NCBI RefSeq assembly: GCF_004345705.1
Contig: NZ_SLWV01000001.1
Location: 124,001 to 188,000 of the forward strand
Direction of reading: 5' to 3'
Length of the DNA: 64,000 nucleotides
Source of the DNA: Marinisporobacter balticus
GTDB taxonomy: Bacteria > Bacillota > Clostridia > Peptostreptococcales > Thermotaleaceae
Each line of letters begins with the position of its first letter. The stretch's first letter is position 1. This document shows positions 54,334-63,058 of this stretch, one piece after another. A program made the translations under genes and the position numbers. The notes beneath the pieces are model-generated. The model made no database searches, was not told the origin of the DNA, and was given only the letters and a program-made list of their open reading frames with translations.

Positions 54334-55584
54334 TTAAGGTAGTGTCAGCTTTTTCGATAGTTCAGAAGCTAAACTACTATCTAGTGTTGCAAGTATTTCT
54401 GCCACTGTCTTTTCCTTTAACTTTTTTAAAATATTTACTGCGATCTCTTGATCTGTAATAATAATTTCTTCTCCATTTTGAAAAGCGTATTTTTTAGGCA
54501 TATTACGACTTTTAAATAATTTTGTAATTACAGCTCCAATTTGTGTAGGTTCCATTTTTCCATAAACTTTTGTCAATTCATCAATTTCTTGATCATATTC
54601 ACGATAGATCTTCATCGCGCTCATCATATCTGATGTCACTGTATCTTTCCCGTTTACAATCAGTTCATCATTCTTAATCTGCTCTAACAACTTATAAGTA
54701 AAATTTTTATCTTCAATTTTTGATAAGATTTGAGCAGCTTTTAACCTATCCATATTTCTGTAAACAATTGATAATTCTTCAGGTTTGTAATTATTCTCAT
54801 CACCAATATCTGCTAGTAGTTTTTCAGCTTTTTCAACGTTATATATGTTGGCAATGTTTATTAGTTCTTTTTCTCGTTCTTCCATACGCCTTAGCAATTC
54901 ATCAACTTTTTTTCTTTTATTTTTTGATTGGTAGTTGGATAAAAGTCTAATTGCTACATCTTTATCTAAATATTTCAAAATTTCAGCAGCATTCTCTTCC
55001 TTCATTTGTTCTAGGGTTAGTCCTATATTTTTATAAGAAACCATTTCACTTGTTAAATTATCGTTGATTTCTTCAACAGCATTTACTAAAGCTGTCGTTT
55101 CATAATATTTTGCTTTCTCTTGTAATTCCTTTATTTGATCCCCTTTTATTTGTTCTATAATGGATGATAAAACATCTTTCTTGATAGCACTTTGTCGCAT
55201 ATATTCAAGTATTTTATTCGTCTGATTCCCATTGATCTGTGTACAAATTTTGAGTAAATCTGCATATAATTTTTCATCTTCCTTTTGAATGATGGTCAAC
55301 TTATCAGATGCGCTTTCAATATCTAGATTTACCAAATATTTCGCAACTTCTCTCTTTTGGCCTTCCTTTTCATCTCTCGTTGGATAACTTTCAAAATACA
55401 CCCCAATAGGTCCAGATATTTTACTCAAATATTGGTTTATAATAAATTTGTAATTGTCATTAGTAAAATATAAAATACTCATAATCATTAGTGGAATTGT
55501 AATAAAAACCACAACCACAGTCCCTAATATTTTTCCTATACCCATACTTTTTTTTTCTTTCTCTACTATATTAGACTTTGCCAT
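54334..55584 (-). CDS. MotE/YlxF-like protein with MgtE N-terminal-type repeats
   Basis: A 416-residue membrane-anchored protein at the position of B. subtilis ylxF. One membrane helix (about 18-42) is followed by an extracytoplasmic helical region. Repeats resembling the MgtE N-terminal/FliG helical unit are seen, for example MKEENAAEILKYLDKDVAIR, RNMDRLKAAQILSKIEDKN and a C-terminal KTVAEILATLDSSLASELSK. The last matches the MotE chaperone of alphaproteobacterial motility. It is longer than usual single-domain homologues. A basal-body or stator accessory role is inferred from family and location between fliK and fliJ. Confidence 0.75.
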   Translation of the reverse strand: MAKSNIVEKEKKSMGIGKILGTVVVVFITIPLMIMSILYFTNDNYKFIINQYLSKISGPIGVYFESYPTRDEKEGQKREVAKYLVNLDIESASDKLTIIQKEDEKLYADLLKICTQINGNQTNKILEYMRQSAIKKDVLSSIIEQIKGDQIKELQEKAKYYETTALVNAVEEINDNLTSEMVSYKNIGLTLEQMKEENAAEILKYLDKDVAIRLLSNYQSKNKRKKVDELLRRMEEREKELINIANIYNVEKAEKLLADIGDENNYKPEELSIVYRNMDRLKAAQILSKIEDKNFTYKLLEQIKNDELIVNGKDTVTSDMMSAMKIYREYDQEIDELTKVYGKMEPTQIGAVITKLFKSRNMPKKYAFQNGEEIIITDQEIAVNILKKLKEKTVAEILATLDSSLASELSKKLTLP

Positions 55585-55593
55585 TGGTGCCCC

Positions 55594-56037
55594 CTAATTG
55601 CTCTTGAAGTTATTAAAAGTTACTAGTTGATCCACAAAATTTTCTTCTTCTTTTTTTTCTATATAGTAAAAATTTTCTTTTTCTCTTTCTCTAAGCTTTT
55701 CAAAGGTCTTTTTCTCTTTAGCTGCTTGCATTAATTCTAATCTATATTGGTTTACTTCTTGATTACACTTTTCTATTGCTTCCTTTTGGCTTAATATTTT
55801 TCTTTTTAGCTGCATCAAAAACATATCATATGTTCTAAGTGAAACAGCATCTGTCCCTTTTCTCATTTGTATAGCCATATTATGTTGGCAGTCTTCTTTG
55901 TAATCTTCTAGTCCCTTTAAGCGCATTTTTTCATCTTCAAGCTTTTTTTGCGCTTTATTTAATTTCCTACTTATTAATTCTTCATACCGTTCCTTGACGC
56001 CTAATAAATTTTCATATTTAAAGATAAATTTATTCAT
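55594..56037 (-). CDS. fliJ: Flagellar export protein FliJ
   Basis: Coiled-coil stalk that links the FliI ATPase ring to FlhA. The 147-residue protein is almost entirely helical with heptads (KFIFKYENLLGVKERYEELI, then RKLNKAQKKLEDEKMRL), typical of FliJ. The ATG is chosen because GAGGT lies seven bases upstream; a GTG three codons earlier is part of that site. It lies between fliI and the MotE-like gene. Confidence 0.9.
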   Translation of the reverse strand: MNKFIFKYENLLGVKERYEELISRKLNKAQKKLEDEKMRLKGLEDYKEDCQHNMAIQMRKGTDAVSLRTYDMFLMQLKRKILSQKEAIEKCNQEVNQYRLELMQAAKEKKTFEKLREREKENFYYIEKKEEENFVDQLVTFNNFKSN

Positions 56038-56048
56038 TGTATACACCT

Positions 56049-57374
56049 CTATTGTAGGATATCTTTCATTTGTTTGGTGGCATCTGCGTAATTAAACTTA
56101 TCATGAACCCCTTGCTTTAAATAATCGTTTAATGATTCGATCATTTTTATAGCATAGTCGATCTTAGGATTGCTCCCCTCTGCATATGCACCTATATTAA
56201 TCAAGTCTTCAGCATCTTTATAAGTAGCGAGTATATCTCTAAATTTACTTGAAAATTCTTTGTGTTCTTCTTCAACAATATTGGGCATTACCCTACTTAT
56301 ACTTGCCAATATATCTATAGCTGGATAGTGATTTTTATTTGCAAGGTTTCTTGACAGAACAATATGTCCATCTAATATCCCTCTTGCAGCATCTGTAATG
56401 GGTTCATTTAAGTCATCTCCATCTACAAGAACTGTATAAAGTGCTGTTATCGATCCTCTATCAGAGTTTCCAGAACGTTCTAACAGTTTAGGTAGTGCTG
56501 CAAAAACCGAAGGTGTGTATCCTTTTGTAACAGGCGGCTCTCCTACTGCTAGCCCTACCTCTCTTTGCGCCATAGAAAATCTTGTTAGAGAGTCCATGAG
56601 TAGCATAACATTTTTTCCTGTATCTCTAAAGTATTCAGCAATAGACGTTGCTAAGAGTGCTCCTTTCATTCTTACGAGAGCAGGTTGATCAGATGTTGCA
56701 ATAACAACTACAGATCTTTTTAATCCTTCCTCTTGTAAATCATTTTCAATAAATTCTCTTACCTCTCTCCCACGCTCTCCAATAAGTGCGATCACATTCA
56801 CATCTGCTTCAGTATTTCTAGCAATCATCCCCATAAGTGTACTTTTTCCTACCCCACTTCCTGCAAAAACACCAATTCTTTGACCTACGCCACAAGTCAA
56901 TAAGCCATCAATAGCTTTAACTCCCAAAGAAAGTACATCTTCTATTTTCTTTCTCTTAAGAGGATTGGGGGGTTGATTATTCACCGGATATTTCTTTGTA
57001 CTATCTATTCGCCCAGCATGATCAATCGGATTTCCTAATCCATCTAATATGCGACCCAATAAATTTTCTCCAACATTCACATTAAGCAATTCATCCGTTG
57101 CAACAACTTTACTGCCAGGTCCAATACCATCCATTTCTCCTAAAGGCATTAGTAAAACCTTTTCATCCTTAAATCCAACAACTTCCGCTTTTATCGCGAT
57201 TCTTCCTTTTAACGGATAAATGAGACATAGTTCTCCTAGTTTTACAGCGGGTCCCAATGCCTCTATTGTAAGGCCTATAATTCGAGAAACTTTTCCACTA
57301 TATTTGATTAAGTTTGCATTTTCAAGTGCATATTTATACTTGTCTAGATTAAGCATTTTAAACGCATCACTCAC
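56049..57374 (-). CDS. fliI: Flagellum-specific ATPase FliI
   Basis: Energises and chaperones substrate delivery to the export gate. The 441-residue protein is F1-beta-like: Walker A AGSGVGKSTLMG (about 171-182), the ERGREVREF segment, Walker B VMLLMDSLTRFS, and the VGEPPVTKGYTPSVFAALP signature. The reading frame opens with GTG overlapping the fliH stop; an ATG six codons on is an alternative. Confidence 0.96.
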   Translation of the reverse strand: MSDAFKMLNLDKYKYALENANLIKYSGKVSRIIGLTIEALGPAVKLGELCLIYPLKGRIAIKAEVVGFKDEKVLLMPLGEMDGIGPGSKVVATDELLNVNVGENLLGRILDGLGNPIDHAGRIDSTKKYPVNNQPPNPLKRKKIEDVLSLGVKAIDGLLTCGVGQRIGVFAGSGVGKSTLMGMIARNTEADVNVIALIGERGREVREFIENDLQEEGLKRSVVVIATSDQPALVRMKGALLATSIAEYFRDTGKNVMLLMDSLTRFSMAQREVGLAVGEPPVTKGYTPSVFAALPKLLERSGNSDRGSITALYTVLVDGDDLNEPITDAARGILDGHIVLSRNLANKNHYPAIDILASISRVMPNIVEEEHKEFSSKFRDILATYKDAEDLINIGAYAEGSNPKIDYAIKMIESLNDYLKQGVHDKFNYADATKQMKDILQ

Positions 57375-58110
57375 TCTCTAATATTTCTGTAAATAAAGAC
57401 TTAATCTGATTCAATTGTGTTTCAATGCTACAATCAATACTTCCAGATACAGTATCAATAATACAACTTCCTTTTTTAAGAGAAGGTTCTTGTTTTATGG
57501 TTATATCATCAATATTTTCTGCTAAACATAATATTTTGTTCTTTGCACTTTCTGTGTAATTATAGTCATCAGGACTCACTCTAAGAACCAAAGATTCGGT
57601 GTAGGCACATTTGCTTAGTCCTGCTTTTACTAATCCAATAATGGTATCATATGTGTCCTTAACTTCTTTATTTAGTATTTTTTCTACAGTATGAATAACA
57701 AGTTTTATACTTTGTTCCTCTAATCCTTCAACGATATTTTTCTTTGTTTTTAGCACTTCATTTTTTATGTTTAAGGCTTCTTTTATAAGCAGGTTTGCTT
57801 CATCTTTCCCTGTCTCATAGCCTTCGGGCCTTCCTTTTTCAAATCCATCTTTCTTTGCATTTTCATATATCCCTTTTGCATCTTCATAAGCATCATGAAT
57901 AATTGTTTGTGCTTGTTTTTCTGCTTCTGCCATTCTTTGCTTTACTAATTTTTCTATTTCTTTCATTTTTTCATTATGAATGGCTTCATAATCAATTTCT
58001 TCCCGAATATCTTTTTCTTTTTCAACCTTTATCTCTAAGGGGATACTTTCTATTCCAATCTTTTTTTTTTGACCCACTGTAACATAGGAAGATTTAAAAA
58101 TTCTAGACAA
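57367..58110 (-). CDS. fliH: Flagellar assembly protein FliH
   Basis: Regulator of FliI that tethers it to the export gate and C ring. The 247-residue protein has a long charged coiled coil (about 35-135, with an AEKQAQTIIHDAYEDAKGIY stretch typical of stator-like V/F-type proteins) and a C-terminal globular domain (about 140-247; VRVSPDDY-like LRVSPDDYNY near 182, GSCIIDTVSGSIDCSIETQ near 212). It starts with TTG that overlaps the fliG stop and has a strong GGAGGAGGGG region upstream. Confidence 0.93.
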   Translation of the reverse strand: MSRIFKSSYVTVGQKKKIGIESIPLEIKVEKEKDIREEIDYEAIHNEKMKEIEKLVKQRMAEAEKQAQTIIHDAYEDAKGIYENAKKDGFEKGRPEGYETGKDEANLLIKEALNIKNEVLKTKKNIVEGLEEQSIKLVIHTVEKILNKEVKDTYDTIIGLVKAGLSKCAYTESLVLRVSPDDYNYTESAKNKILCLAENIDDITIKQEPSLKKGSCIIDTVSGSIDCSIETQLNQIKSLFTEILESE

Positions 58111-59113
58111 TTATTTCATCCCCTCCTCCACGCGATATGATGATTTCACCTGCTTCTTCAAGTTTTCTAATCATGTTTACTATTTTTTGTTGTGCTTCTT
58201 CAACATCTCTTAGTCGTACTGGACCCATAAATTCCATATCTTCTTTAATCATTTCTGCCATTCGTTTTGACATATTATTAAATATAACTTCTTGGACTTC
58301 TTCTGTAGCGCCTTTTAAGGCAATCCCTAACTCATTGTTGTCTACATCACGTATAAACCTTTGAATAGATGTACTATCTAATGTAACAATATCCTCAAAT
58401 ACAAACATTCTCTTCTTGATTTCTTCAGCCAATTCCACATCTTCAATTTCTAATGTTTCCATAATAAATTTCTCTGTTCCTCTGTCAACAGAATTTAATA
58501 AATCTACAATTGATTGTATCCCTCCAGCAGAAGTATAATCTTGCGTAACCATAGAAGAGAGCTTACTTTCTAAAACTGATTCAACTTCTTTAATAATCTC
58601 TGGTGTAGTACGATCCATTGTAGCAATACGCTTTGCTACTGCTGCTTGCTTATTTTGAGGCAAAGAAGATAATATTTGCCCTGCTTGCTGAGATCCTAAA
58701 TATGAAAGAATAAGTGCAATGGTTTGCGGGTGTTCATTTTGAATGAAGTTTAGCAATTGACTTGCATCAGCTTTTCTTGCAAAATCAAAAGGACGAACTT
58801 GTAAAGAAGCCGTTAGCTTATTTACAATATCAAAAGCCTTTTGTGATCCTAAAGCTTTTTCTAAAATTTCTTTCGCATAATTAATACCGCCTTCAGAGAT
58901 ATACTCTTGTGCTAAGCAAACTTGATAAAAATCTTCCATAACTTTCTCTTTTTCTTCAGATGAAATTTTTCTCATATTTGCAATTTCTAATGTTAATTCC
59001 TCAATTTCTTCTTCTTGAAGATGCTTGAAAATTTTAGCTGATTTGTCTGGCCCTAAAGATATCAAAAGTACGGCTGCTTTCTCTTTGCCACTAAGTCCCA
59101 TTTTCCGAGTCAT
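58103..59113 (-). CDS. fliG: Flagellar motor switch protein FliG
   Basis: Rotor protein that receives torque from MotA. The 336-residue protein has the three FliG domains: N-terminal FliF-binding (LSGKEKAAVLLISLGPDKSA), middle with the EHPQ motif (NEHPQTIALILSYL, about 129-142), and C-terminal torque helix with conserved charges (FEDIVTLDSTSIQRFIRDVD, then GPVRLRDVEEAQQKIV). AGGAG lies eight bases before the ATG. It starts 12 bases after the fliF stop. Confidence 0.97.
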   Translation of the reverse strand: MTRKMGLSGKEKAAVLLISLGPDKSAKIFKHLQEEEIEELTLEIANMRKISSEEKEKVMEDFYQVCLAQEYISEGGINYAKEILEKALGSQKAFDIVNKLTASLQVRPFDFARKADASQLLNFIQNEHPQTIALILSYLGSQQAGQILSSLPQNKQAAVAKRIATMDRTTPEIIKEVESVLESKLSSMVTQDYTSAGGIQSIVDLLNSVDRGTEKFIMETLEIEDVELAEEIKKRMFVFEDIVTLDSTSIQRFIRDVDNNELGIALKGATEEVQEVIFNNMSKRMAEMIKEDMEFMGPVRLRDVEEAQQKIVNMIRKLEEAGEIIISRGGGDEIIV

Positions 59114-59124
59114 AAACTACACTC

Positions 59125-60679
59125 CTAATCTTCATTAATCCATGATTTTAGTAACTGTGCTACTGCTTCAGGATTTTTATCTACAAACTTATTTATTTGC
59201 TTTTTATATCCTGACTTTTCATTTACTTCAAGTTCAATCTCGTCAAGATCCTCATCTATCACTGGCATAACAACATCTTCTAGTGCCTGATCCATTTCAC
59301 TTTTTCTACGTCTTAACCTGTAAACTGTATAGCCTATAATTCCTATAAAAAGTGCACCTAGCACCCCTATAGCCCATAATGGTATATTTCCAAAGCTTCC
59401 AGATAATCCACTGTTACTTTCCGTATTTGCAAACTGATCCACTAAGCTTGTGTCAAATTCTCTAGCGATCACTTCTACCCCTTTGGTGTCTAAACCAGCA
59501 GAAGCAGAAACAAGATTAACAATTTCTTTTCTATACTCGTCTGTTAACTCTTCATTTGGTAAAGACTTTTTATTAATTAAAACTGCAACCGTTATATCCT
59601 TTACTTGTCCTTGTGCCTTAACAAGTTTTTTATTAATTTCATTTAATTCATAATTAATTGTCTTATTTGCTTTATCATACTTAGATACACTTTCACTATT
59701 TTCAGTGTATTGGGTGATATCCTCAGCATTTGAATCAGTCCCTGGTATACCACCTTCAGAACCATTTACAACTTGCTCCTTTGCATCGCCAATACTTCTA
59801 ATAAGCCCATTAGTTTCATCTGCTATAGGGGGGGGCAAATTCCTTCATATCAGTGATTTCACTGTCAAAATCAAGCTTTACATTCACCATAACAGCCACA
59901 TTTCCTGTTCCATATACAGTTGCTAGGAATTGTGTTATGCTTTCTTGCAGTTCATTTTTTACTTGCTGCTGTAAACCTAATTGCGTAGAAGCATCAAAAG
60001 TATTCCCATCTGTTTCTTTATTGAGTACTTGTCCTCTATTATCTACCACCGATATATTTTCTGGTTCTAAACTCTTTACGCCATTTGATACAAGCATCAC
60101 AACACCATCTACCTGTTCTTTAGAAAGCGTTTTTCCAGATTCTACTTCAACAAATACAGAAGCCTTTGATTTTTGATCATTCATTAAAAAATTTGTATCT
60201 TCTGCTACAGTTAAATTTACCATTGCTTTCTTTATGCCATCAATTTCTTCTATCGTTCTTGCTAATGCGTTCATTTGTGCAATGACAAATCTCTTTTTTC
60301 TTTCTTCATTCGTCATTGTTATACTGCTATTATCAAGCATCTGTTCATAAGAAAAATTTCCCTTAGGCAAACCCGCTACCGCTAGATTCGCTTGTGCTTT
60401 ATTTTTATATTCCTTCGGTACCAATATACTTGTCCCAGTTTCATTATTTTTCCAAGGAATTGTCATTTCATCCAGTTTTGCTGTGATCTCCCCAACATTT
60501 TTAGGTTCCAATTCACTAAATAAGGTTACATACTCAGGTTCGGAAGTAAAAGTAAGTAATAATGCCATACTAATAATTATTAATAATCCACTGACACCAA
60601 TTTTTATTTTTTGTTTTTTATCTAATTTCTTATAGAATTCATTTAATTGCTCTTTCATTTGTTCTAGCGTATTGCCCAT
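59125..60679 (-). pseudogene. fliF: Flagellar MS-ring protein FliF, interrupted by a frameshift
   Basis: Builds the MS ring, base of the flagellum. As written, the frame from 60679 ends after 287 residues at a stop just past an 8-C tract (59828-59835, minus strand), and the remainder continues in another frame to 59125. Joining them with seven C gives a plausible 517-residue protein with no missing segment (KEFAPP then IADETNGLIRS). The N-terminal part has a membrane helix (about 26-45) and ring-building domains. The C-terminal part has the second membrane helix (ALFIGIIGYTVY) and the FliG-binding tail (KNPEAVAQLLKSWINED). Sequencing error, true mutation, phase variation or ribosomal shifting are all possible. 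Confidence 0.9.
59828..59835 (-). repeat. C8 homopolymer tract within fliF
   Basis: Eight consecutive C on the coding (minus) strand, the longest G/C homopolymer I saw in the window. The two halves of fliF meet here. A length of seven would restore the frame. Confidence 0.9.
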
Positions 60680-60713
60680 CTGGTCACCTCATTCCCTTAT
60701 GCTACTACGGATT

Positions 60714-60998
60714 CTATACTTGTAGTCTCATTATTTCTTTATAGGCATCTAGAACTTTATTTTTTATCTCCATAGTAAATTGCAATGCAATTTCTGATTT
60801 TTCGGTAGCGATCATCACTTCTTGTATATTTTCAATTTCTCCCATTGCAGCTTGCGTGCCAAGTTTTTGTGATGCTAATTCATAATCATTCACTTCATTG
60901 ATTGCATTCTTTAAAAATGTCGAAAAATTATTTTCCTCTTTTTTATCATTTATATTAAATGACTGTACCGTGGGATTGGTAATATTATTAATTTTCAT
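60714..60998 (-). CDS. fliE: Flagellar hook-basal body complex protein FliE
   Basis: Connects the MS ring to the rod. The 94-residue protein has the FliE pattern: FSTFLKNAINEVNDYELASQ followed by IENIQEVMIATEKSEIALQF and the C-terminal KVLDAYKEIMRLQV. The ATG eight bases after GGAGG is chosen; that GGAGG overlaps an earlier in-frame ATG. It lies between flgC and fliF. Confidence 0.94.
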   Translation of the reverse strand: MKINNITNPTVQSFNINDKKEENNFSTFLKNAINEVNDYELASQKLGTQAAMGEIENIQEVMIATEKSEIALQFTMEIKNKVLDAYKEIMRLQV

Positions 60999-61023
60999 GT
61001 ATAAGTCCTCCATTTTTTATTAA

Positions 61024-61461
61024 CTATTTGCCAATCTCAAGCGCTTTCATAGCCATACTTTTTGTCGTATTCATAGCAGTCACATTGGCTTCATAGGCTC
61101 TCGTTGATGAAATCATATTGATCATTTCTGTTACAATATCTACATTCGGCATCTGTACATACCCGTCTTTATCCGCATCAGGATGCCCTGGATCATATAC
61201 TTTTTTAAATGGTGTTTTATCTTCCTTTATTCCAACAACCTCAACCCCATTTCCAGTTTGTTCTCCATTTTTTGCATTTTCGAGTGTTTGTTCAAAAGTA
61301 GATTCTGTCTGTTTAAAAACAGGAACTTGACGCCTGTAAGGCGTACCGTTACTTGTTCTAGTCGTGTTTGCATTTGCTATGTTTTTAGATATAATATCCA
61401 TTCTTAGTCTTTCTGCAGTTAATCCAGAAGCACTTACATTAATTGATTTAAATAAACTCAT
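61024..61461 (-). CDS. flgC: Flagellar basal-body rod protein FlgC
   Basis: Proximal rod subunit. The 145-residue protein has the N-terminal rod signature (INVSASGLTAERLRMDIISK then NIANANTTRT), the YRRQVPVFKQ segment typical of FlgC, and the C-terminal helix (NVDIVTEMINMISSTRAYEA). GGAGG lies eight bases before the ATG. It begins six bases after flgB. Confidence 0.96.
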   Translation of the reverse strand: MSLFKSINVSASGLTAERLRMDIISKNIANANTTRTSNGTPYRRQVPVFKQTESTFEQTLENAKNGEQTGNGVEVVGIKEDKTPFKKVYDPGHPDADKDGYVQMPNVDIVTEMINMISSTRAYEANVTAMNTTKSMAMKALEIGK

Positions 61462-61466
61462 CTAAT

Positions 61467-61880
61467 CTACCTCCCATCCTTCACAGCAAGTTTTAATTTT
61501 TGTAAATTTGAAGATATAGCTTCTTTTAATGTATAAAAGCGTATTGTATTCTTCGCCATATTTGCCATTTCCACATCAATATTGACATTATTTCCATCTT
61601 TCCTATATTTTGTTGTAAAATCTTTTGTAACCATCGGTTCTATCTGATCTATATTTACATTCCCTATTGGTATATGTTTTTCGTGCGTTACTTTTCCCCC
61701 TATAGATGTATCAGACAAACTTTCCGCCAAGACAGACTCAAATTTCACTACATTCCTTTTAAATTTGGGTGTATTCACATTTGCGATATTATTGGATGTT
61801 GCGTCATTTCTAAGCCAAGAGGCATTCATCGATTTCTCTAGTATATTCATATTCTTAAAAGATTTATCTAAAACGTTCAT
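61467..61880 (-). CDS. flgB: Flagellar basal-body rod protein FlgB
   Basis: Proximal rod subunit and first gene of the fla/che operon. The 137-residue protein has the rod signature SWLRNDATSNNIANVNTPKF (about 21-40), a central KYRKDGNNVNIDVEMANMAK stretch typical of FlgB, and a C-terminal helix (TLKEAISSNLQKLKLAVKDG). AGGAGG precedes the ATG. A 372-base AT-rich gap separates it from codY. Confidence 0.96.
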   Translation of the reverse strand: MNVLDKSFKNMNILEKSMNASWLRNDATSNNIANVNTPKFKRNVVKFESVLAESLSDTSIGGKVTHEKHIPIGNVNIDQIEPMVTKDFTTKYRKDGNNVNIDVEMANMAKNTIRFYTLKEAISSNLQKLKLAVKDGR

Positions 61881-62013
61881 ATATTCCTCCTAACAAAATA
61901 TAATCTTTAAACATTCGTTTTTTCTACACAATTCTCCATATATAGTGTTTTTTCTTTTATCTTTATATATTTCTATATACAATTGAATATTCCTTCTTTC
62001 CCCTTATTTTTAC

Positions 62014-62047
62014 ATTTTCATATTTTTACACAATTTTCTTTAATATT
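62014..62047. promoter_or_regulatory. Two CodY-box-like sites upstream of flgB
   Basis: On the plus strand 62033-62047 matches the 15-base CodY consensus (AATTTTCWGAAAATT) with four mismatches, with the first half AATTTTC perfect. An adjacent site at 62014-62028 has five mismatches. In AT-rich DNA such matches also occur by chance. Confidence 0.35.
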
Positions 62048-62210
62048 ACACAAAATCACAATGTTCTTATTTCTCAGATACATTCTATACTATATCTATC
62101 TTTTTTTCTACTGCTTTCAATAAAGATAGTAATTTTTAACCATATTCTAACATTTGATTTTTTGTACTTCCTTATATAGCTTTGCACCTTAAAAATTAAC
62201 TTTTCGAATA

Positions 62211-62241
62211 AAAAAAACAACCCTTTAGGTTGTTTTTTTAT
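62211..62241 (-). terminator. Rho-independent terminator after codY
   Basis: Seven-base-pair stem (AACAACC/GGTTGTT, arms 62216-62222 and 62228-62234), extendable by A-T pairs, with a five-base loop. The minus strand continues with a T run; the plus strand has one too, so it could act in both directions. Confidence 0.85.
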
Positions 62242-62252
62242 TTGAAAACATA

Positions 62253-63032
62253 TTATCTTTTTAATTTCTCTAGTTCATCAATTAATTTATTATTTAATAT
62301 TCTAATATGTGTACCTTTCATTCCTAATGATCTTGATTCAATAACACCAGCACTTTCAAACTTTCTTAAAGCATTCACAATAACAGATCTTGTTATTCCT
62401 ACTCTATCTGCAATTTTGCTTGCTACTAATAAACCTTCTGTTCCTTCAAGTTCCTCAAAAATATGTTCAACAGCTTCTAGTTCAGAATAAGAAAGTGTAC
62501 CAATAGCCATTTGTACAACAGCTTTTTTTCTTGCTTCTTCTTCAATCACTTCACTTTTAGCTCTAAGTATTTCCATTCCTACAACAGTAGAACTATATTC
62601 AGCCAATACCAAATCTTCATCTACAAACGCTTTATCATGTCTTGATAAAATCAATGTCCCTAATCTTTGTCCACTTCCATTTATAGGAACAATTGTAGTC
62701 AATTTTTCAACACTTTCAACATCATACTTGAAAATCTTAAGAAATTCATCTCCTGTAACATTATACTTCGTATCTGTAATTTTTAATAATTCCTCATTAT
62801 ATTCATCAGGAAACATTTTATTTCCCGTATCAGAATCAATAATAATAGGATTTTCTGAATGATCTATTAAGTGAACCCCTAAAACCTTCCCTCTTTTACT
62901 CGCAACATATACATTAGAATCTAATACATTACTCAATGTTTTACACAATTCTCCAAATGATACAGGTACATTCCCTGACTGTTGAAGTATTTTATTTAAT
63001 TTTCTTGTTTTTTCCAATATTGAGATCGCCAT
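62253..63032 (-). CDS. codY: GTP-sensing transcriptional regulator CodY
   Basis: Global repressor of stationary-phase and amino acid genes, activated by GTP and branched-chain amino acids. The 259-residue protein has the N-terminal GAF-type effector domain (about 1-155) and a C-terminal winged helix (VASKIADRVGITRSVIVNAL, about 200-219, then ESAGVIESRSLGMKGTH). GAGGAGG precedes the ATG. It lies directly upstream of the fla/che operon, as in B. subtilis. The usual upstream neighbours hslV and hslU are lost or decayed. Confidence 0.97.
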   Translation of the reverse strand: MAISILEKTRKLNKILQQSGNVPVSFGELCKTLSNVLDSNVYVASKRGKVLGVHLIDHSENPIIIDSDTGNKMFPDEYNEELLKITDTKYNVTGDEFLKIFKYDVESVEKLTTIVPINGSGQRLGTLILSRHDKAFVDEDLVLAEYSSTVVGMEILRAKSEVIEEEARKKAVVQMAIGTLSYSELEAVEHIFEELEGTEGLLVASKIADRVGITRSVIVNALRKFESAGVIESRSLGMKGTHIRILNNKLIDELEKLKR

Positions 63033-63058
63033 TTGTATCCTCCTCGTAAACTTTTTTC

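Larger units (their letters stand above)
61881..62252. promoter_or_regulatory. AT-rich intergenic region upstream of the fla/che operon
   Basis: A 372-base gap without a credible gene on either strand. It holds the codY terminator at one end and must contain the fla/che promoter if the operon is not only read through from codY. I could not identify a convincing sigma-A box pair: TTGAAA with weak -10 choices lies near 62110-62140, minus strand. Two CodY-box-like sequences lie near the middle. Confidence 0.6.
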
